From the NCBI GenBank assembly GCA_025526995.1, contig JAHLKG010000012.1, positions 744,001-808,000 of the forward strand: a stretch of DNA of 64,000 nt, given 5' to 3'. The notes under the pieces were generated by a model that saw only the letters and a list, made by a program, of their open reading frames with translations, did not search any database and had not been told where the DNA came from. Shown piece after piece: positions 1 through 12,500 of the stretch. Both the position numbers and the translations under genes were made by a program. The stretch is from Powellomyces hirtus. Lineage: Eukaryota > Chytridiomycota > Chytridiomycetes > Spizellomycetales > Powellomycetaceae. How positions within the stretch are numbered: the first letter of the stretch is position 1; the number at the start of each line of letters is the position of its first letter.

Positions 1-150
1 GTGATAACAAGGCCAACGGAGAGCGAGTCTGCCCACCAGGATTCGACCGAGGATCCGTCCCCACTGGCGGAGCAGGAATCGACCGAGGATCCGTCCCCAC
101 TGGCGGAGCAGGTCGCGAAACCCGAACCGTCTCACTCGGCTGGAGAATGA
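1..150 (+). CDS. 3' end of an unknown protein (partial)
   Basis: The first reading frame is open from base 1 to a TGA at 148-150, giving the last 49 residues of a protein that begins outside the window. The tail is acidic and Ser/Pro/Glu-rich. It contains a perfect 12-residue duplication, (D/E)STEDPSPLAEQ, encoded by two 36-bp units at 40-75 and 76-111 that differ by a single base. No domain is visible and the function is unknown. The in-frame repeat and the lack of stops are the only support; a 3' UTR explanation cannot be excluded. Confidence 0.45.
   Translation: MITRPTESESAHQDSTEDPSPLAEQESTEDPSPLAEQVAKPEPSHSAGE
40..111 (+). repeat. 36-bp tandem repeat, two copies
   Basis: Two adjacent 36-bp units, in frame with the partial coding sequence, differ only in the third base of the first codon (GAT versus GAA). 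This looks like a recent slippage duplication. Confidence 0.9.
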
Positions 151-1728
151 GGAGCACAACCTAACCTGGAATCCTCCACGTACACCAATACCACCAGCAT
201 ACGCCAAACGCCGGACCGCACCCAACCCTAACTTCCCCCACCCTATGGCGTATATGAACGCCGCTATTACATAGGACCCTTATGTGCAACCCCTCCCCCG
301 CCGTAGTATAGAAGCCCCTAACGAATCTCTTGCAGTCCCCCGACACTCGTGGGGGGGGGGGGGGGAACGAGATGTGGCACGCAGTAATTATTTTTTTTAT
401 TCCGATGCACTGATAGCAAGTCCCCCATAACTACTGGATTTTCATTCTTTGCCTCAGTCCCATTTATCACCGTTGTCGCTCCTCATTTTTGTATCCGTGC
501 AAGGGCGATGAGCGTTGCGTCTCACCAATTGTGAGTGAGTGTGGACTGTGGTCTGCCATGTGAATCTCAAAACGAACCCGAAACAAAGAGTCGCGTCTGC
601 AATCCCAGTTGGGAAATGGATGCATGAGATTGTCACCTCGTCAGAACCCAAACCGGCCTCTTCTCTCTCTTTCTCTTTTATTTCCGATTCATAGATATAT
701 ATTAAGAAAAAGAAAAACAGGGTTTGTTGGATGGTGCGCGCGCGGGGGGTTCAAGGGGGTGGAGATCATGATGCACGGAATGTGGTTGTTGTTGTTGTTA
801 TTGTTGTTTGTCTGCCCCCCCGCATTGCTTTTTAACCAAGTGATGGGACAGGAAATCCTCTCTAATCCTTTTGTTCGCGGGCGGCGATCTTCTTTGCCCA
901 GAAACTGCCCACGACGGGGATGTTTTGGAAAATGTCTTCTTGGGCGATTGGCTGGCGGGGCCGGTATAAAAATAAGCAAAACAGGAGAGAAAGAAAAGGG
1001 AAAGGGGGAAGAGTAAACAGATAGGTGAGTTTTTTGGCTGGTGGGGAATACACCAGTGCCCCAAGGCACGAGTGACACCAAGTGGTTCCAGAGCCAATCG
1101 GTTGCGGCAAGGAGAGCGGCTGAAGACAAGTTCCACAACCCGCCCTCCCCGGTGGTAACGGCGGTTGGGCTGCACGAGGATGGGAGCGGGGGACAACGGG
1201 GTATCCTCCACATTTGGGTTGTTTTTACTTACGGTAGGCTCGAGAAGGAACAAGGCCGCGATTCCCCCGGCGGTGCCCCATGTAGCGAGGACGGGTGCGC
1301 TAAAAACACAACAACAACAACAAAAAAAAAACAAACAAACAATAGCATCAGTACATGAGTCGACACAAGTCATTCACCTCCCCCACAACCACCGGAAAAA
1401 CGCGGGGGGGTGTCCGCGAGTGTGGGGTTGGGTATGGGAAACAACAATCAAATGCCATTGTCTTGTTGACGTACTAGTTGACGAGCTTCTCACGGTGCGC
1501 CAGGCTGGCAAATCGGCGCATCCATGGGGCGACGGCGGTCCATTGCTGGGCGAGCATGGTGGTTGTGTAGGTGTGTATGGGAGGGTAATGCGGGAAGAGA
1601 TTTGAGGTGGACTACGACAAACGTCCTTGACCCGCCCCCCGGATGTTCCGATGGGAGACGGCTGCAACCATTCCTGGATCGATCCATATGAATGATGTGG
1701 CTTGTGGTGTGGCGCAAGGCATTTTTTT

Positions 1729-1740
1729 GTTATAAAAGGG
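1729..1740 (+). promoter_or_regulatory. TATA box with no assigned gene
   Basis: The 12-mer GTTATAAAAGGG is identical to the TATA regions of the collagen-like gene (14963-14974) and, on the other strand, of the small basic protein gene. The first downstream ATG is at 1882, 151 bp away. This matches the TATA-to-ATG distances of the other two genes (about 158 and 170 bp). Confidence 0.5.
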
Positions 1741-1881
1741 GTCTTGATTCCTCAACCCGCAGACGTTTTTCCTGTTTTTTTCTTGCACGTTATTGCATAG
1801 TGCTGTTCTCCGGATTTTTGGTTTTTTTTCTTGTTTCGAGTCTCGCTCGCCCGTTCTCACTGTGAGGGAGAGAGAGAGAAA

Positions 1882-2040
1882 ATGAAACTCATCTCGATCC
1901 CTCTTTACGAGCGCACGACCGAAACCCCAAACCCGAAAAAGACGCTAAAATTCCACGCACCCACCCCCCTTCCCCGTTCTGTCCCTGCCGACCGCGGTCA
2001 ATTAAGCCGGCACTTCATCCATCTCCCCCATGGACGTTGA
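1882..2040 (+). CDS. Possible small gene behind an orphan TATA box
   Basis: The first ATG after the TATA box at 1729-1740 opens a 52-codon frame beginning MKLISIPLYERTTE. It is preceded by a purine-rich leader (GAGAGAGAGAGAAA). The product would be basic and Pro-rich, without a signal peptide or any family I recognise. It may be the first exon of a spliced gene, or the promoter may drive a noncoding RNA. The case rests on promoter resemblance rather than protein evidence. Confidence 0.25.
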   Translation: MKLISIPLYERTTETPNPKKTLKFHAPTPLPRSVPADRGQLSRHFIHLPHGR

Positions 2041-3575
2041 TGTGACTATGTATCGCGAACACGAACCCGCGCGGCATCCCCACGCTATTTGAAGCGCGTT
2101 CTCTCTTTCGGGGAGGGCTGGTCGCTCGTAGTAGGGGTGTCCCACGAGGCCATTGTCTGCCTGACCGGATCCCCCCTAACCCGGGGATGTGACTGGAGGG
2201 CCTGAATGACTCAGACATTTCTTTGGGTTGGAGACGGATTTGGGAGGATGGTGGAGGACGAGGGCATGGGCTTTTTTTTTTTTTGGCCTCTTGCTGTTCG
2301 CTTTTCGCATGACACCAAACCCCTTGGCCAGAAAAAAGAAAGCACAAACCGAACACCCGACTCGCGCGTGGTTCGCACATTGCTTTTTTTTCCTCGCCAG
2401 GGAAACCGATGTTCTGTGAAAAAAAAAAGTCCCCGTCACCTCCACCTCCTCACTTCCTTCTTTTTTTTGCATCTATTACAAATGGCTTGATGTCCCTCTC
2501 AATCATCAGCTGTTCTTGCGAAGGTGCAAACAATAAACACCCACACGATCGCACTCCTTATCGCACTCCCGCTGTTTGCACACAGGGCGAGCTGCCATTT
2601 TGATCGATCGGACAAATCACAGACTTGTAAAAATACAAGATACAGATACGTTTCCACAGCGTTCGTTGGGGTGGGTTATATATACCACACATTCGGTGAT
2701 CTCGGATGTAAACGGACCCCGGGGGTGGTGGTGTTTTGGACCCCCCACATGCAGGAGCGGACAGACCCCGAGCAACGTCGTTTGCCACAAGAAAGAGGAA
2801 ATAGGGGCTTGCCATTCATGTCATCGGGCGGGGTGGGCTTCCTTCTTCCGTGTATATTGCAAACACTGGCTGGCATCGCGCCATCCAATGTGACGAGTGT
2901 TCCAGATGCTGGGCTGGTTGAATCAACCCACCTGCGTCCAAAAGGGAAAAAAAGTCATCAGACGCGATGACGGACGTGACGTGCGTGGGCGGGATTTCCA
3001 CCAATGACGGGAAAAATTCAAGAAGTCTACAAAACCGACCCGACATCACCCCGCCTTCCCAGCAAACCCACGACCCACACACAGCCCAAAGCTCGAAAAA
3101 AGCTGAACCAAATTTCGTATATCAACGGGTCTAATATTGGAAGGGGGGCGTGCAAAGGGGGGAGGGGTGTGAAATGCAAACTCGAGAGTGTGTGAAAGAA
3201 AGGGGTGGAAACGTACGTCCTATGCTAAGATTCTCTCCTCGGGTTCGGTCAACTATGATCCCCCTGCCGACAACTCCTCCATGTATATATGTATGTATGT
3301 ATGTATAAATATGGTAAAAAAGAGTCTCTCGATGAGGATTATATGTGGGAGTGTTTGCTGTGGGTGTTGGGTCGGTCGGGTCCATGGTGGGGTTGGCGGA
3401 ACCGGACACTCGGCCAACGCGACGCGCAACCATGATGTACGCAGTACTGTAAATTCTCCATCCTCTCGCTGAGCGTGCCAGCACGCTGAGTGAGAAAAGG
3501 AAGGCACCACGTGGCAAGGATTGAGGTCTTTGTGGGTGGGTTGAGGAGCAAAAGGTGGGATGATTGCAGAGCCAA

Positions 3576-6500
3576 CTATGGCGACAGCACATTCGAAGCG
3601 CCCAGGTACGCCACCGCCGGTGCTGTTCCCATCGGCACGCAGGTCCCCGCAATCAAAGGCGGAGAGACCGGCTGTGGCTGGCTCCCACTCCCCGTCTGCT
3701 GGTTCCCGCCTTTGATAAAGGATAGACGGTTTATGATTTTGCTGATCGTTTTCGACCGTCCGCCGCTGGGAGAGGACGACAAGGACGCCGCGGATGGATT
3801 ATTGCCCACGGCCGGTCCTGCAGCGGTCGCGATGGGCGGTGGTGGTGGTGGCGGGGACTGCGCAAAGCCGAGGTTCATGATCGTAGGCGACCGGTAGCCC
3901 CATGCGTGGTGCTGCTGTTGAGACTGCTGCAATGCCGGCGGGCCTTGCCGGTTTCCCTGATGAGATGCACTGGCGGACCGAGGTAACCCCATCGGCATGC
4001 TTCCAGCTCCCATGGATGCTGGCGACTGAGTTGGCAAGGATATGGATGGGGATTCTGCAGCGGGCGAAGCAGCAAGACCGCCCGCCGAGTCGAGCAGGTA
4101 CATGGGCGACATGTGTTGGTGCTGCTGTTGTGGGTACGTGTATCCTCCCATCATCGCCAGTCCTGCGGCGTCAGCCGCATTTTGCTGCTGTTGCATGTGA
4201 GCCAACTGTTCATCTCGTTGCTGCTGATGGCGTAATTCCTGATCATTTTGTTGGAGCATTTGTTGCTGGCGCAGGTGTCGTGCAGCTCGTTCCTCGAACT
4301 GCATCTGAACCTGATCTTGCATCTGCTGACGCGCCGCCTTTTCTTGTTGTTGCTGCTGCTGCTGCTGCTGCTGGAATTGCTGCTGTTGCATCTGCTGTTG
4401 CATCTGTTGCTCCTGCTGTCGCTGGACCCTGTGTTGCTGCTGTTGCTGTTGCTGCGGGGACGGCTGATGTGAAGCGTAGTGTCCAGCAGAGGCTCCGGCC
4501 GAGTTCAACAGGTCCTTGTACATGGATTCCAAGCTCGACATTTGGCCAACGGGAGGTTGCTGCATCTCCGATTTGACGGGTGATGTGATACCCATCATGT
4601 TCGACTGGGGATCTATAACAACGGCCTCCTGCTTGACTCCTCCAAGAGTGGTATACTTGTACAAGGCATCCTGCTGCGAATCTGGAAGCTCGTTCTTTCG
4701 GCCAGTGTTGTTTGCAAAAGTTGCACCCACAAGAGGGGCTTGTGGGGATTGGTCCGCTCGTTGACCTCCCTGCGGTTGCAACTGCTGATGATGCGGCGGT
4801 GGCGTATGTTGCTGCTGCTGCATATTCACGCCCGGCGCAAACTGATTACTGAATGAGGGAGAGCCGGTAGGCGTTCCAAAAGCCGGCTGAAAACCCATCA
4901 TTGGCAAGGGATTATTCGGCGGAGATGTGACAAAGGTCGGTGCTGGTTGCTGCTGCTGCAACTCCATCTTGAACTGCTGACGACGCTGCTGTTGATGAGC
5001 TTGCTGCTGCTGCTGTTCCATAAATGCCACCGCCGCGGCCGCCTCGTTGAGACTAATGCCCTCCAGACCCTGCATCATCAGCTCCGATTCCGGTGGCCAT
5101 TGCGCTGGCTGGGTCAGATCGATTGGCCGCAGCACCGGCGAGTCCATCGGGAAAAAGACTCCGCCTCCGTTCGCAGACGAGTTTGATCGCACAGAGCATG
5201 TGCTGAGGGAACTGGCGGTACGTCGGTGTCCCATGAATGCGCCTGGAACGCCTGGGACAACGATGCCGTCTTCCCTTAAGGTCGATCCGTTGAGAGAGCG
5301 AAGTGATGGTCGGCGCTGAGCGGGTGCATTGAGGGATGTAGCGCCGTCGCGCGTCTTCTTGCTGCTGTTGGTCAGACTCTTTGTGCGGGTAATGTCTCCC
5401 GTAAGCTGTGGTGTTCGAGCCATGCCGCGAGAGCGGGCAATGTTGCCTCCTGGTGATGAATGGGTCCGTCGGACGGTCCCGTCGCTGACGGGGCCATCCA
5501 GCGCAGGCAGAGCAGACGCAAATTCGGGCGGAACACCGACGACCCCGACCGCATTGTGGGGTGAAAGCTGTTGTTGTTGCTGTGGTGCTGAAAAATCGTG
5601 CATATTCGGATTTGCCATCCCGGCCATGCCGAGTGATGATGGCGGCTGCATCCCCCAGGTACCCATAGCAGGCTGTTGCGTGCTCATCATGGACGACCCG
5701 CCGACAGGCGACGGTCCGTTGTAGTACTGCGCCAACGACGAGCCAGCTGGTTGGGACATACCAGGGTCATACATGGGCACGCCCATGGTCATAAGGGTCG
5801 GTGGCATGACGCCTCGGTGCATACCGATGGGACCCATGGACGGCACAATGGGCGGGTTGACGATGCCCATGGCGACCGCCGCAGCCGCCGCGTCTTGCAT
5901 GTCAAAGGAGATCTGTGGCATGTCGGTCAGGGCCAGACGGATCTTGTCCCAGTCGCCGGCCTCATAGAGGTCATGCAGGTCCAGCAGCAATTCCACAAAT
6001 TCAGAGTGGGTGGTATCGGCGGGGGACGATGACTGTTTGAGGTCCCGGAATCGGTTGAACAGCGGTTCCTTTAGCCATATGCGCCATCCCTAAGAAAACG
6101 CCTAGAGTGTCAGCAACCGAAATGCGGGAGGTGAACACAATTTTTTTTTTGTTTTGTTTTGACATTGGGCATACCTTTGTGCCTGTGGCAACAGCCAATT
6201 TGGCTCTCGCTTCCTGCAAGGTTTCTTTGGAGAACTGCACTTCGCGGCCTCGCCCGACGACGAGTTGAGCTTCAGCAAACTCATCCAGGAGCTTTTCGAG
6301 AAAGTCCGGGTAGCGAGTGTCTCTTGAAGACTGTGGGAAACGGTCTCGCTGGAAGCTGGCGAGTTCTGCGCCGTGACGGTCCCGCCGTCGACTGGAAGAA
6401 GCCCGGGTGGTGGTTGAGTCACTCAACGTTCCCACGCCGCCAGCATTATTTGTTGGCGGAGAGGATGCGGCCGAGTCGGGTGATAGGAATGCTGATGATT

Positions 6501-6645
6501 GTGTTTGTTGTTGCTGTTGTTGTTGTTGTTGATGGTGCTGATTGCGGTGGTGGGGGAGTTCTGAAGCAGATATTGAATTTCCCACTGCGGCAGCTGGTCC
6601 TCCTCCTCGTCGTGCACCGTGTCCACCTGGGACGTCGCTCTGCAT
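3576..6645 (-). CDS. Gln-rich protein of unknown function
   Basis: Two exons, complement(3576..6089, 6175..6645), give a protein of about 994 residues. The 85-nt intron (6090-6174) has a GTATGC donor and TTCTTAG acceptor, and splicing restores the run GWRIWLKEPLFNRFRDL. An apparent start inside exon 2 is only a GTG. Residues 1-95 are low complexity with a poly-Q run. About 95-240 form a folded, helix-like region (RYPDFLEKLLDEFAEA ... LLDLHDLYEAGDWDKIRLAL). The rest is disordered and rich in Gln, Met, Pro and Ser, with long CAG-coded Q tracts at residues about 480-620 and a short basic Ser/Gly tail (SKTISKIINRLSFIK). Such composition is common in fungal transcription and RNA-binding co-regulators, but no family is recognised. 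Confidence 0.8.
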
Positions 6646-7657
6646 GCTACCAGTGCGGAGCTAGTAAAAGAAAAGAGGCGGGGGATATACAGAGGGACCA
6701 AGCGACGCAGGGTAGAGAAAGAAAACGACGTGACCGACACACACACACAGCGGTTGTAAGCAGTGCTGTATGGTGGTGTGTGGTGGTGGTGTGGTGGTTG
6801 TGTGGAGTGCGGGGGGTGGTTGGTGGAAATGGGGTCAGAGGGTATTAGGGGGAGCAGAGGGAGCGTGTGTGACTGAGTGAGTGAGGACTCTAGGGGAGTT
6901 GGGAGTAGGCGGGGAGCGGAGTGTTTAGTTAGGCCGAGCGAGGAGACGAGTTGCGACGGTGTTTGGAGGAGACACGCAGAGAGCCGCGAGTGAGTGAGTT
7001 GTGTGAGTGAGTGAGTGAGAGAGTGAGAGAAGTTGAGAGTGAGAAAGTAGTCGGTCAAGAAGAAGGAGAGAGTGTTTTTGTTTCAGAATGACCATTAATG
7101 CGTTGTTGGCGCAGCGAGAGAGACGGGATTGACTGACTGACTGACTGACTGACGGACTACTCCTCCAATAGACTCCTGTATTAAATTATGTCGTAGAGAG
7201 AAAGAGAAATTTGATTCAAGAAAGAGTAGTAGCCATAGGAGCTGATGGATGATGATGGATATGGGATGGACGGCTGGTGTTGTTTTGATTGGGGTTAGGG
7301 GCCTGGATCTAGGACGCAGTGTGGCCGTCGCACGTGCGTGGCATGGCGGTGTCAACAAAGCCCCACGAACCCAAATGTCTGTCCCCCTCTGTCCCGTCTG
7401 TCTCCATCCAACTCTGCCGCCGGTCACAAGAGTCAGGTGACAGAGGCGTGCACGTCACGTGGCAGCAAACGTCTCACGTGCCGCCACGTTCGTCATGTCA
7501 CCTAGAAACAACAGCGCGAGATCTACGCGTCATACGAGGTAAACGTGTTATATTATATGTAGAGTGGGGCTTTGTAAAAGAGTTTGTGGTGTGTGTAGTC
7601 GTTGGTGTCCAGCACCGGATTGTCTCTCAAGTAGTCCCATGTGGGGGCGTGCAGCGT
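6646..7657. other. Intergenic region with E-box cluster
   Basis: Upstream of the Gln-rich gene and downstream of the Rho GEF gene. Close to the Gln-rich start are CA and GTGG simple repeats and a long GAGT-rich stretch. A (GACT)n tract lies at 7129-7154. Three CACGTG hexamers are at 7331, 7456 and 7475. Confidence 0.6.
7331..7480. promoter_or_regulatory. Cluster of three CACGTG E-boxes
   Basis: CACGTG occurs at 7331-7336, 7456-7461 (within GTCACGTGG) and 7475-7480 (within CTCACGTGC). GTCACGTG fits the RTCACRTG consensus of Cbf1-type bHLH factors. The cluster lies about 700-800 bp upstream of the Gln-rich gene, so its target is uncertain. Confidence 0.4.
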
Positions 7658-10600
7658 CTAAAACCGGACTCCCGCCAGCCCAAGCGCCGCCAACAACCCC
7701 GCCATGCGCGACGCATCACGCGCCCGGAACGCATACAGTTCCTGCACCCCCGCTTGGTTCTGCGGGACATGCGGGTGCGCCAGAGGCGGCGACGATGCAG
7801 TCGCCGCGCCCAGGAGCAGCGTCGGAGCCGTAGAGTACGTGTCATTCGTTCGTCCCTGCGTCGGCGTGAGCGCCGGTGGGAGCGGGTACCCCCCCGAAGG
7901 ATATCCACCCGGATACCCACTGGGATACCCCGAGGTGGGGGTCGGGGGTGGAAGCCCGCTCGCAGAAGAAAGGTCTTCATCGGGAAGAGGGGTGGGCGGA
8001 CTTTTCCGTTCGGCGCCCGATCCTGGCACATGGCGGAGGACAACGACGCGCCGACTCGGGTTGGCGGCGCCGGGACGGACAATCGTCGTGGTCGTGCTTC
8101 CATCGTCGCAGGCCGCCACGCTCTGAACTTCCAGGTCGCGGAGATACACGCGCGCAACGAAAACGTACTTGTGCTGCCCTGATGATGACCCGCTGCTGCT
8201 GCCGCCGCCGCCGCTACCGCTACCGCTATTGTCATCGCCCTTGTCGTCGTTCTTGTCTTCGCGTTTGCTCCGCGAAGAAGCATAGTGGTAGTGGGACAAG
8301 GACCGTTTGGAGCTGCTGGAACTACTCTTGGTGCTGCTCGATGTGGATGGCGACCGGTGTGCGGGGACAATCAGACTCGGGGGCGACACGTTGCCGTGCA
8401 GCCCCGAAAGGTGGTGCGTCGTGCCGCTTAACTTGCTGCCCAGCGACGGACGCCGGAGAGCGGGACCCGTGTGATTAGAGGGAGCGAGGAGGGTCGCGCT
8501 GCAATCTCCAGCGGACGGGAGCTTGAATACAGTGGGGACCACGTAAGGTGGTGTGCAGGAATCAGTCGAGATCAGGAAACAATCGCTAAAAACATGCATC
8601 TGAAGCCGGCGGCCAGAATACAGCTCATCGACTTCGAAAGCCGAAAGAAGACGTCGGCGGGAGGCCGAGATGATGTCCGGCTAAATAACCCACGAAATAG
8701 TAACCATGTGAGCAAACCCCACTATCTAAACGGGGGGCGTTGCATCGACACACATACCGGACACCCTTTGATCTCCGAAAACACGCTAAACACTGTCCGC
8801 AGTTCCTCTTCTTGCTTTTGCACAGCCTCCAATACATCGCCAATCTGCTTCATGTACTGCTCTGCGGTTTCAATTCTGCAAACCAAAAGTATATCTCAGC
8901 CTTACCCCATCGCAGCAACCAAAGAAAGGGCCACAGGTCAAGGAAACTCACGATTGATGCACGGGGTCTTCCGGATCCGTGACTTGCTTCAATCTGCTGA
9001 GCAGAAGATGGTAGCGACTGATCCGTTGAACTGGAAGAATGATGTAATGGTCAAACGACTGTCGATTGCATTCTTTCGCACTTTCGCATCGCTGCAAAGA
9101 TGAAACACAACAAAAAAAAACATATAAGGAACCATGCATAGCGCAGTTTGGCTTGAATGTGCCGGGGATGTGCCAATCTTTTCGGTAACTTACATATAAC
9201 ATGGCTTTGAAAGCTTCTCGCTTTTTGAGATTGTCATACGTCGTCTTGGAATGCGCAAATCCTTCCATGTACCGCACATACGTTGACCATTCTTCAAATT
9301 CCACCTTGATCAGAAAGACATCGACCACGGCACCCACCGCGCCTCCGCCCGTTAAATTCTGTTGGTCTGACTCGGCGCGGTCCATGGCAGCTTGGAGGAG
9401 GCCGCAGATCTTTCTGCTGAGGTTGCGCAGTCCGGGGATGTTTCGAAACAGCACGCTGTGTTCCATTCGAGTGATGATCTGGTCGGAACTATCTCCCGTA
9501 GACGACGCGATGCATGCCTGACCGAGTGGCAGCATGAACTGATCGATCAGCACCTGCATGCCGTCTCGGAAATTGCGTTCCGTCTCAAACAGTTCTTCAA
9601 TAACTTGACGCGCATATTTGCGTTTCTCCAAAACTTGGGCAGAGAGTTCCCTGGACAGCTGTACCGGAGGTGTAACGGGACCAGAAGAACTGGCATAGGA
9701 TGAAAAGCTGGCTTTCGAGTCCCGCTGGGTTCGCGGTTCTGGGAGCGGAGGTGGAACAGCAGAAGTGGAGGAACTGCGTGGCGGTAATGGGACCGGGTTG
9801 TTTTGATTGTGGCGCTGTATCGATGCTCCACGGGCAGGCAAAGCATGCAAGTCGTCAAATTCCGCGCTGATCATCGACATTCTGTCGTATGCAGCAGAGT
9901 ACTGTGACTCGGAAGCAGAGTTTGCGGACGAGGTTGAGACGATGCTCACTCGACTGCTCAAACTGGCTGGACGGTGAAGAGATGTGGGTGAGACTGGCCC
10001 GGGCGTGGTTGAGGGTCCCGCTGACATGTTGTCGGGCGGGAAAGATGCGCTGGCATGGAGCGCATTAGGCATTTTAGGGCTCTCTGTCAGCGGGGATGCG
10101 ACAATGTGGTGCGCTGTAAATTGTGGGGTGTGGGCATCCGCAAATCCTCGGCCAGGTGGAGTCTGCTCAATAATCGGCGTTGCCGCTGCCAAAGACATGA
10201 TGGAGTTCCTGTTGCCGTTGAACGGCGAGCCGTCGTGCGGGCGGATGTCAACATCACTGGGGACCACCAAGCAGCTCAGTGGGAAGGATCCCATGGCACC
10301 CGTGTTCAGATTTGTTCCAATGCCAGTGACGCGATCGTCCATTTCGATCTCCAGTCGCACGCGATCCATCAATTTGATGTTGATGGCCATATCGTCGTTG
10401 GGATCGGCAATGACTTCGGTGTAGCATCGATGTACTCGAGGGTCGTCATGACCATCGTCTTCTTCCACTAACGGTGGCAAAATGGGAGATGCCGCACGTG
10501 GTGGCATGTGGCTGCTACTTTCTCCGATGGCTGCTGAAAGCATGGACGAAGAGGCGGCCTCTTCCGGTTGAGGAAAATTTACGGTTGCCTCAGGAAAGTG

Positions 10601-11326
10601 TTCAAAGTAGTCGTTTGTGGGCGGTGCGTGTGGACGAGGTTCGGGAGATGGTGTTTGACGGGCAGGTGCTTTGCCCTTTGACATTGGCGAGACGAGTCGT
10701 GCTGGTATTGTCGGCATTGGGAATTTCTGCCGGACGGAAAAGAAGGAAAGAAAGTCAGTAGGGTTTGGAAATATGACGTCAACCGCTGTCACTTTGTCCG
10801 CCAAGATATCCGAGGTAGCGGCCCCGCTCGTCAGAGGATTGTGTGAACCTACGTTTGCGCAGATTTCGGCTGCCCTGATCCAGACTGTGACGAACCCCTC
10901 CAGGAGGTCGAGGTCGGCCATTGTCTTTGTGTAGTCGGCCTCCTCCGTCATGAGCATAGTCAAACTGCTGACAAGCTGGTCGTCGTCATTGTGGTCCGTG
11001 TCCCAGCTGGTGTTTTCTCTCAGCTTTGTCGCAAACTCGCTGAGGAGCCGTAAGCATTCCTGGGTGCCGGTAGTGGTGTCGACATGGCTTGGCGCCAAGC
11101 TGCTTGGCGTATACGGCGGAGTCCGCAGCTCCCCCTCCACCTCATTGCCTTCTAAAGACGACGAGCGAGGGTGGTGTTGTGGCTGCTCCCTCTGGTCTCC
11201 TCGGTCGTGGTCCCCCGCCTGCTCTTTCTCGTGCACTGAGAAACGTGTGGTGTCTTCCGGGACAGGAAAAGCCAAGGTGTGGCCGCCGGGAGAGTCGTTG
11301 AAGCCGGAGCCGTCAGCCGAGAGCAT
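7658..11326 (-). CDS. Rho guanine nucleotide exchange factor (SH3-DH-PH)
   Basis: Five exons, complement(7658..8680, 8758..8875, 8952..9091, 9194..10726, 10793..11326), give about 1115 residues, with all phases agreeing. Dbl-family GEFs load Rho/Cdc42 GTPases with GTP at the cell cortex. Residues about 275-335 are SH3-like (core VTGIGTNLNTGAMGSFPLSC). About 545-745 are the DH domain, including the conserved helix ILPVQRISRYHLLLSRL, which is split by the 102-nt intron. The PH domain starts near 770 (MHVFSDCFLIS) and is interrupted by a long Ser/Gly/Lys/Pro-rich insert before its final helix (QELYAFRARDASRMAGLLAAL without the last residue). The 66-nt intron at 10727-10792 is in frame and could be retained. 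The closest described relatives are fungal polarity and cell-wall GEFs, but the subtype is not certain. Confidence 0.85.
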
Positions 11327-12500
11327 TGTGGCTAGATTGCAAAGTTCCTACACTCTCTCTTTCGCTGCTGAGGGGTGTGTGAATTATTTGTTAAAACGGG
11401 TGGTGGAGTCAAGGGAAGCTTTGAGCCGCAAGCTCATGTGTGCGGCGAAAAAAGTAAACGGAAAACAAACTAAACTGTGGTTCATGATATCACTTGTCAT
11501 ACACTAACAATAGCGTTAACAATAGTGATATAATTCAGACCCGGCTGCAGCGCGATTACCTCAACCATCCTATATAAAAGGTAGAAATGTAAGACTAAAC
11601 AATGTTTCGGAAATGACTTTGCGGTTTGAGTATTGACGCCCTGTAATGTTTTCTCAATATAAACATGAAGAATTGTATTGTCAGGGAGCAGCTTTTGAGA
11701 ACATGATATATCCTACTGAAAAAAAAAAAAAAAATTCAACCTTTAGTACTTCAAAAGCTTGGTTAGCCAAGTGATGGGCCGCAGCATGCTTTTACAACCC
11801 CTCCACGTGACTGGACTCCCACCATCCCAACTTGTCCGTTTTGGGAAAATTACGGAAGTTCAGAAAGGAGAAACTCGCAAGGGGAAGGAAGGCCAAGGGG
11901 GAAGGCCAAGGGGGGCGCCATTTCTTTATGAAGTATGGCCATGACACGTGACGGACTGTCTTCAAACGAAAGAATGAATCGAACGACGAACTGCTGAAAC
12001 CATATCAATAAAGTAAATGTGAACGGCACATATGAGATGCATGTCCGGGCAGAATAGGCAAACAGTCTCTGCCGCATTGTATTGAGCATGAGCGATAATC
12101 GATAGCCATTCCATGATAAATATGTTCGTACATTGCCAAAGCGAAGTCCGCCGGCGGAGCCGGAGGTTTGTCGTGTACGTCAGCAAACACGTAAGCGGGC
12201 GGAGTTTACAAAGTCGGAGTTTTTTGGGAAAGACGGTTTTTTTATTATTCTCGGGAACACAGTCAAGTACATAGACAGCAAACAAGTAGAGATATATGAG
12301 AAATTTTTTTGGATATATTTTTGGGGATTTCTTCCCGAAAGTGTTATAGAAAAATCAAAAAACTAACAAACGAAAAGGACTTTTTCTAGGGCGGACTTTC
12401 TAGGGCAAACTACATACACGGTAAGGAAAGACGGGCAGAGGAAAGCGTCAGTAGCTCGAATTGGAAACCATAAAAATTTCAATTAGTGTACATACCACAG
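11327..12500. other. Intergenic region, nothing clearly coding
   Basis: Upstream of the Rho GEF and downstream of the small basic protein gene, AT-rich in parts. It holds a TATATAAAAGG at about 11570, an A15 run near 11720 and two CACGTGAC sites (11804-11811 and 11945-11952). No credible reading frame was found. Confidence 0.6.

Larger units (their letters stand above)
151..3575. other. Long region without a firm gene
   Basis: About 3.4 kb between the convergent partial gene and the Gln-rich gene. It holds a run of 15 G (351-365), a (TTG)n run near 785, many poly-T, poly-A and poly-C tracts, a TATAAAAA at about 969, the promoter-like site at 1729-1740 and a CACGTG at 3508-3513. Open frames here are mostly homopolymer artefacts. 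Two weak small-gene candidates are listed separately. Confidence 0.6.

Noticed and set aside
4248..4472. Poly-Leu membrane-like frame on the plus strand
   Set aside because: It is the antisense of CAG-coded glutamine tracts in the minus-strand gene.
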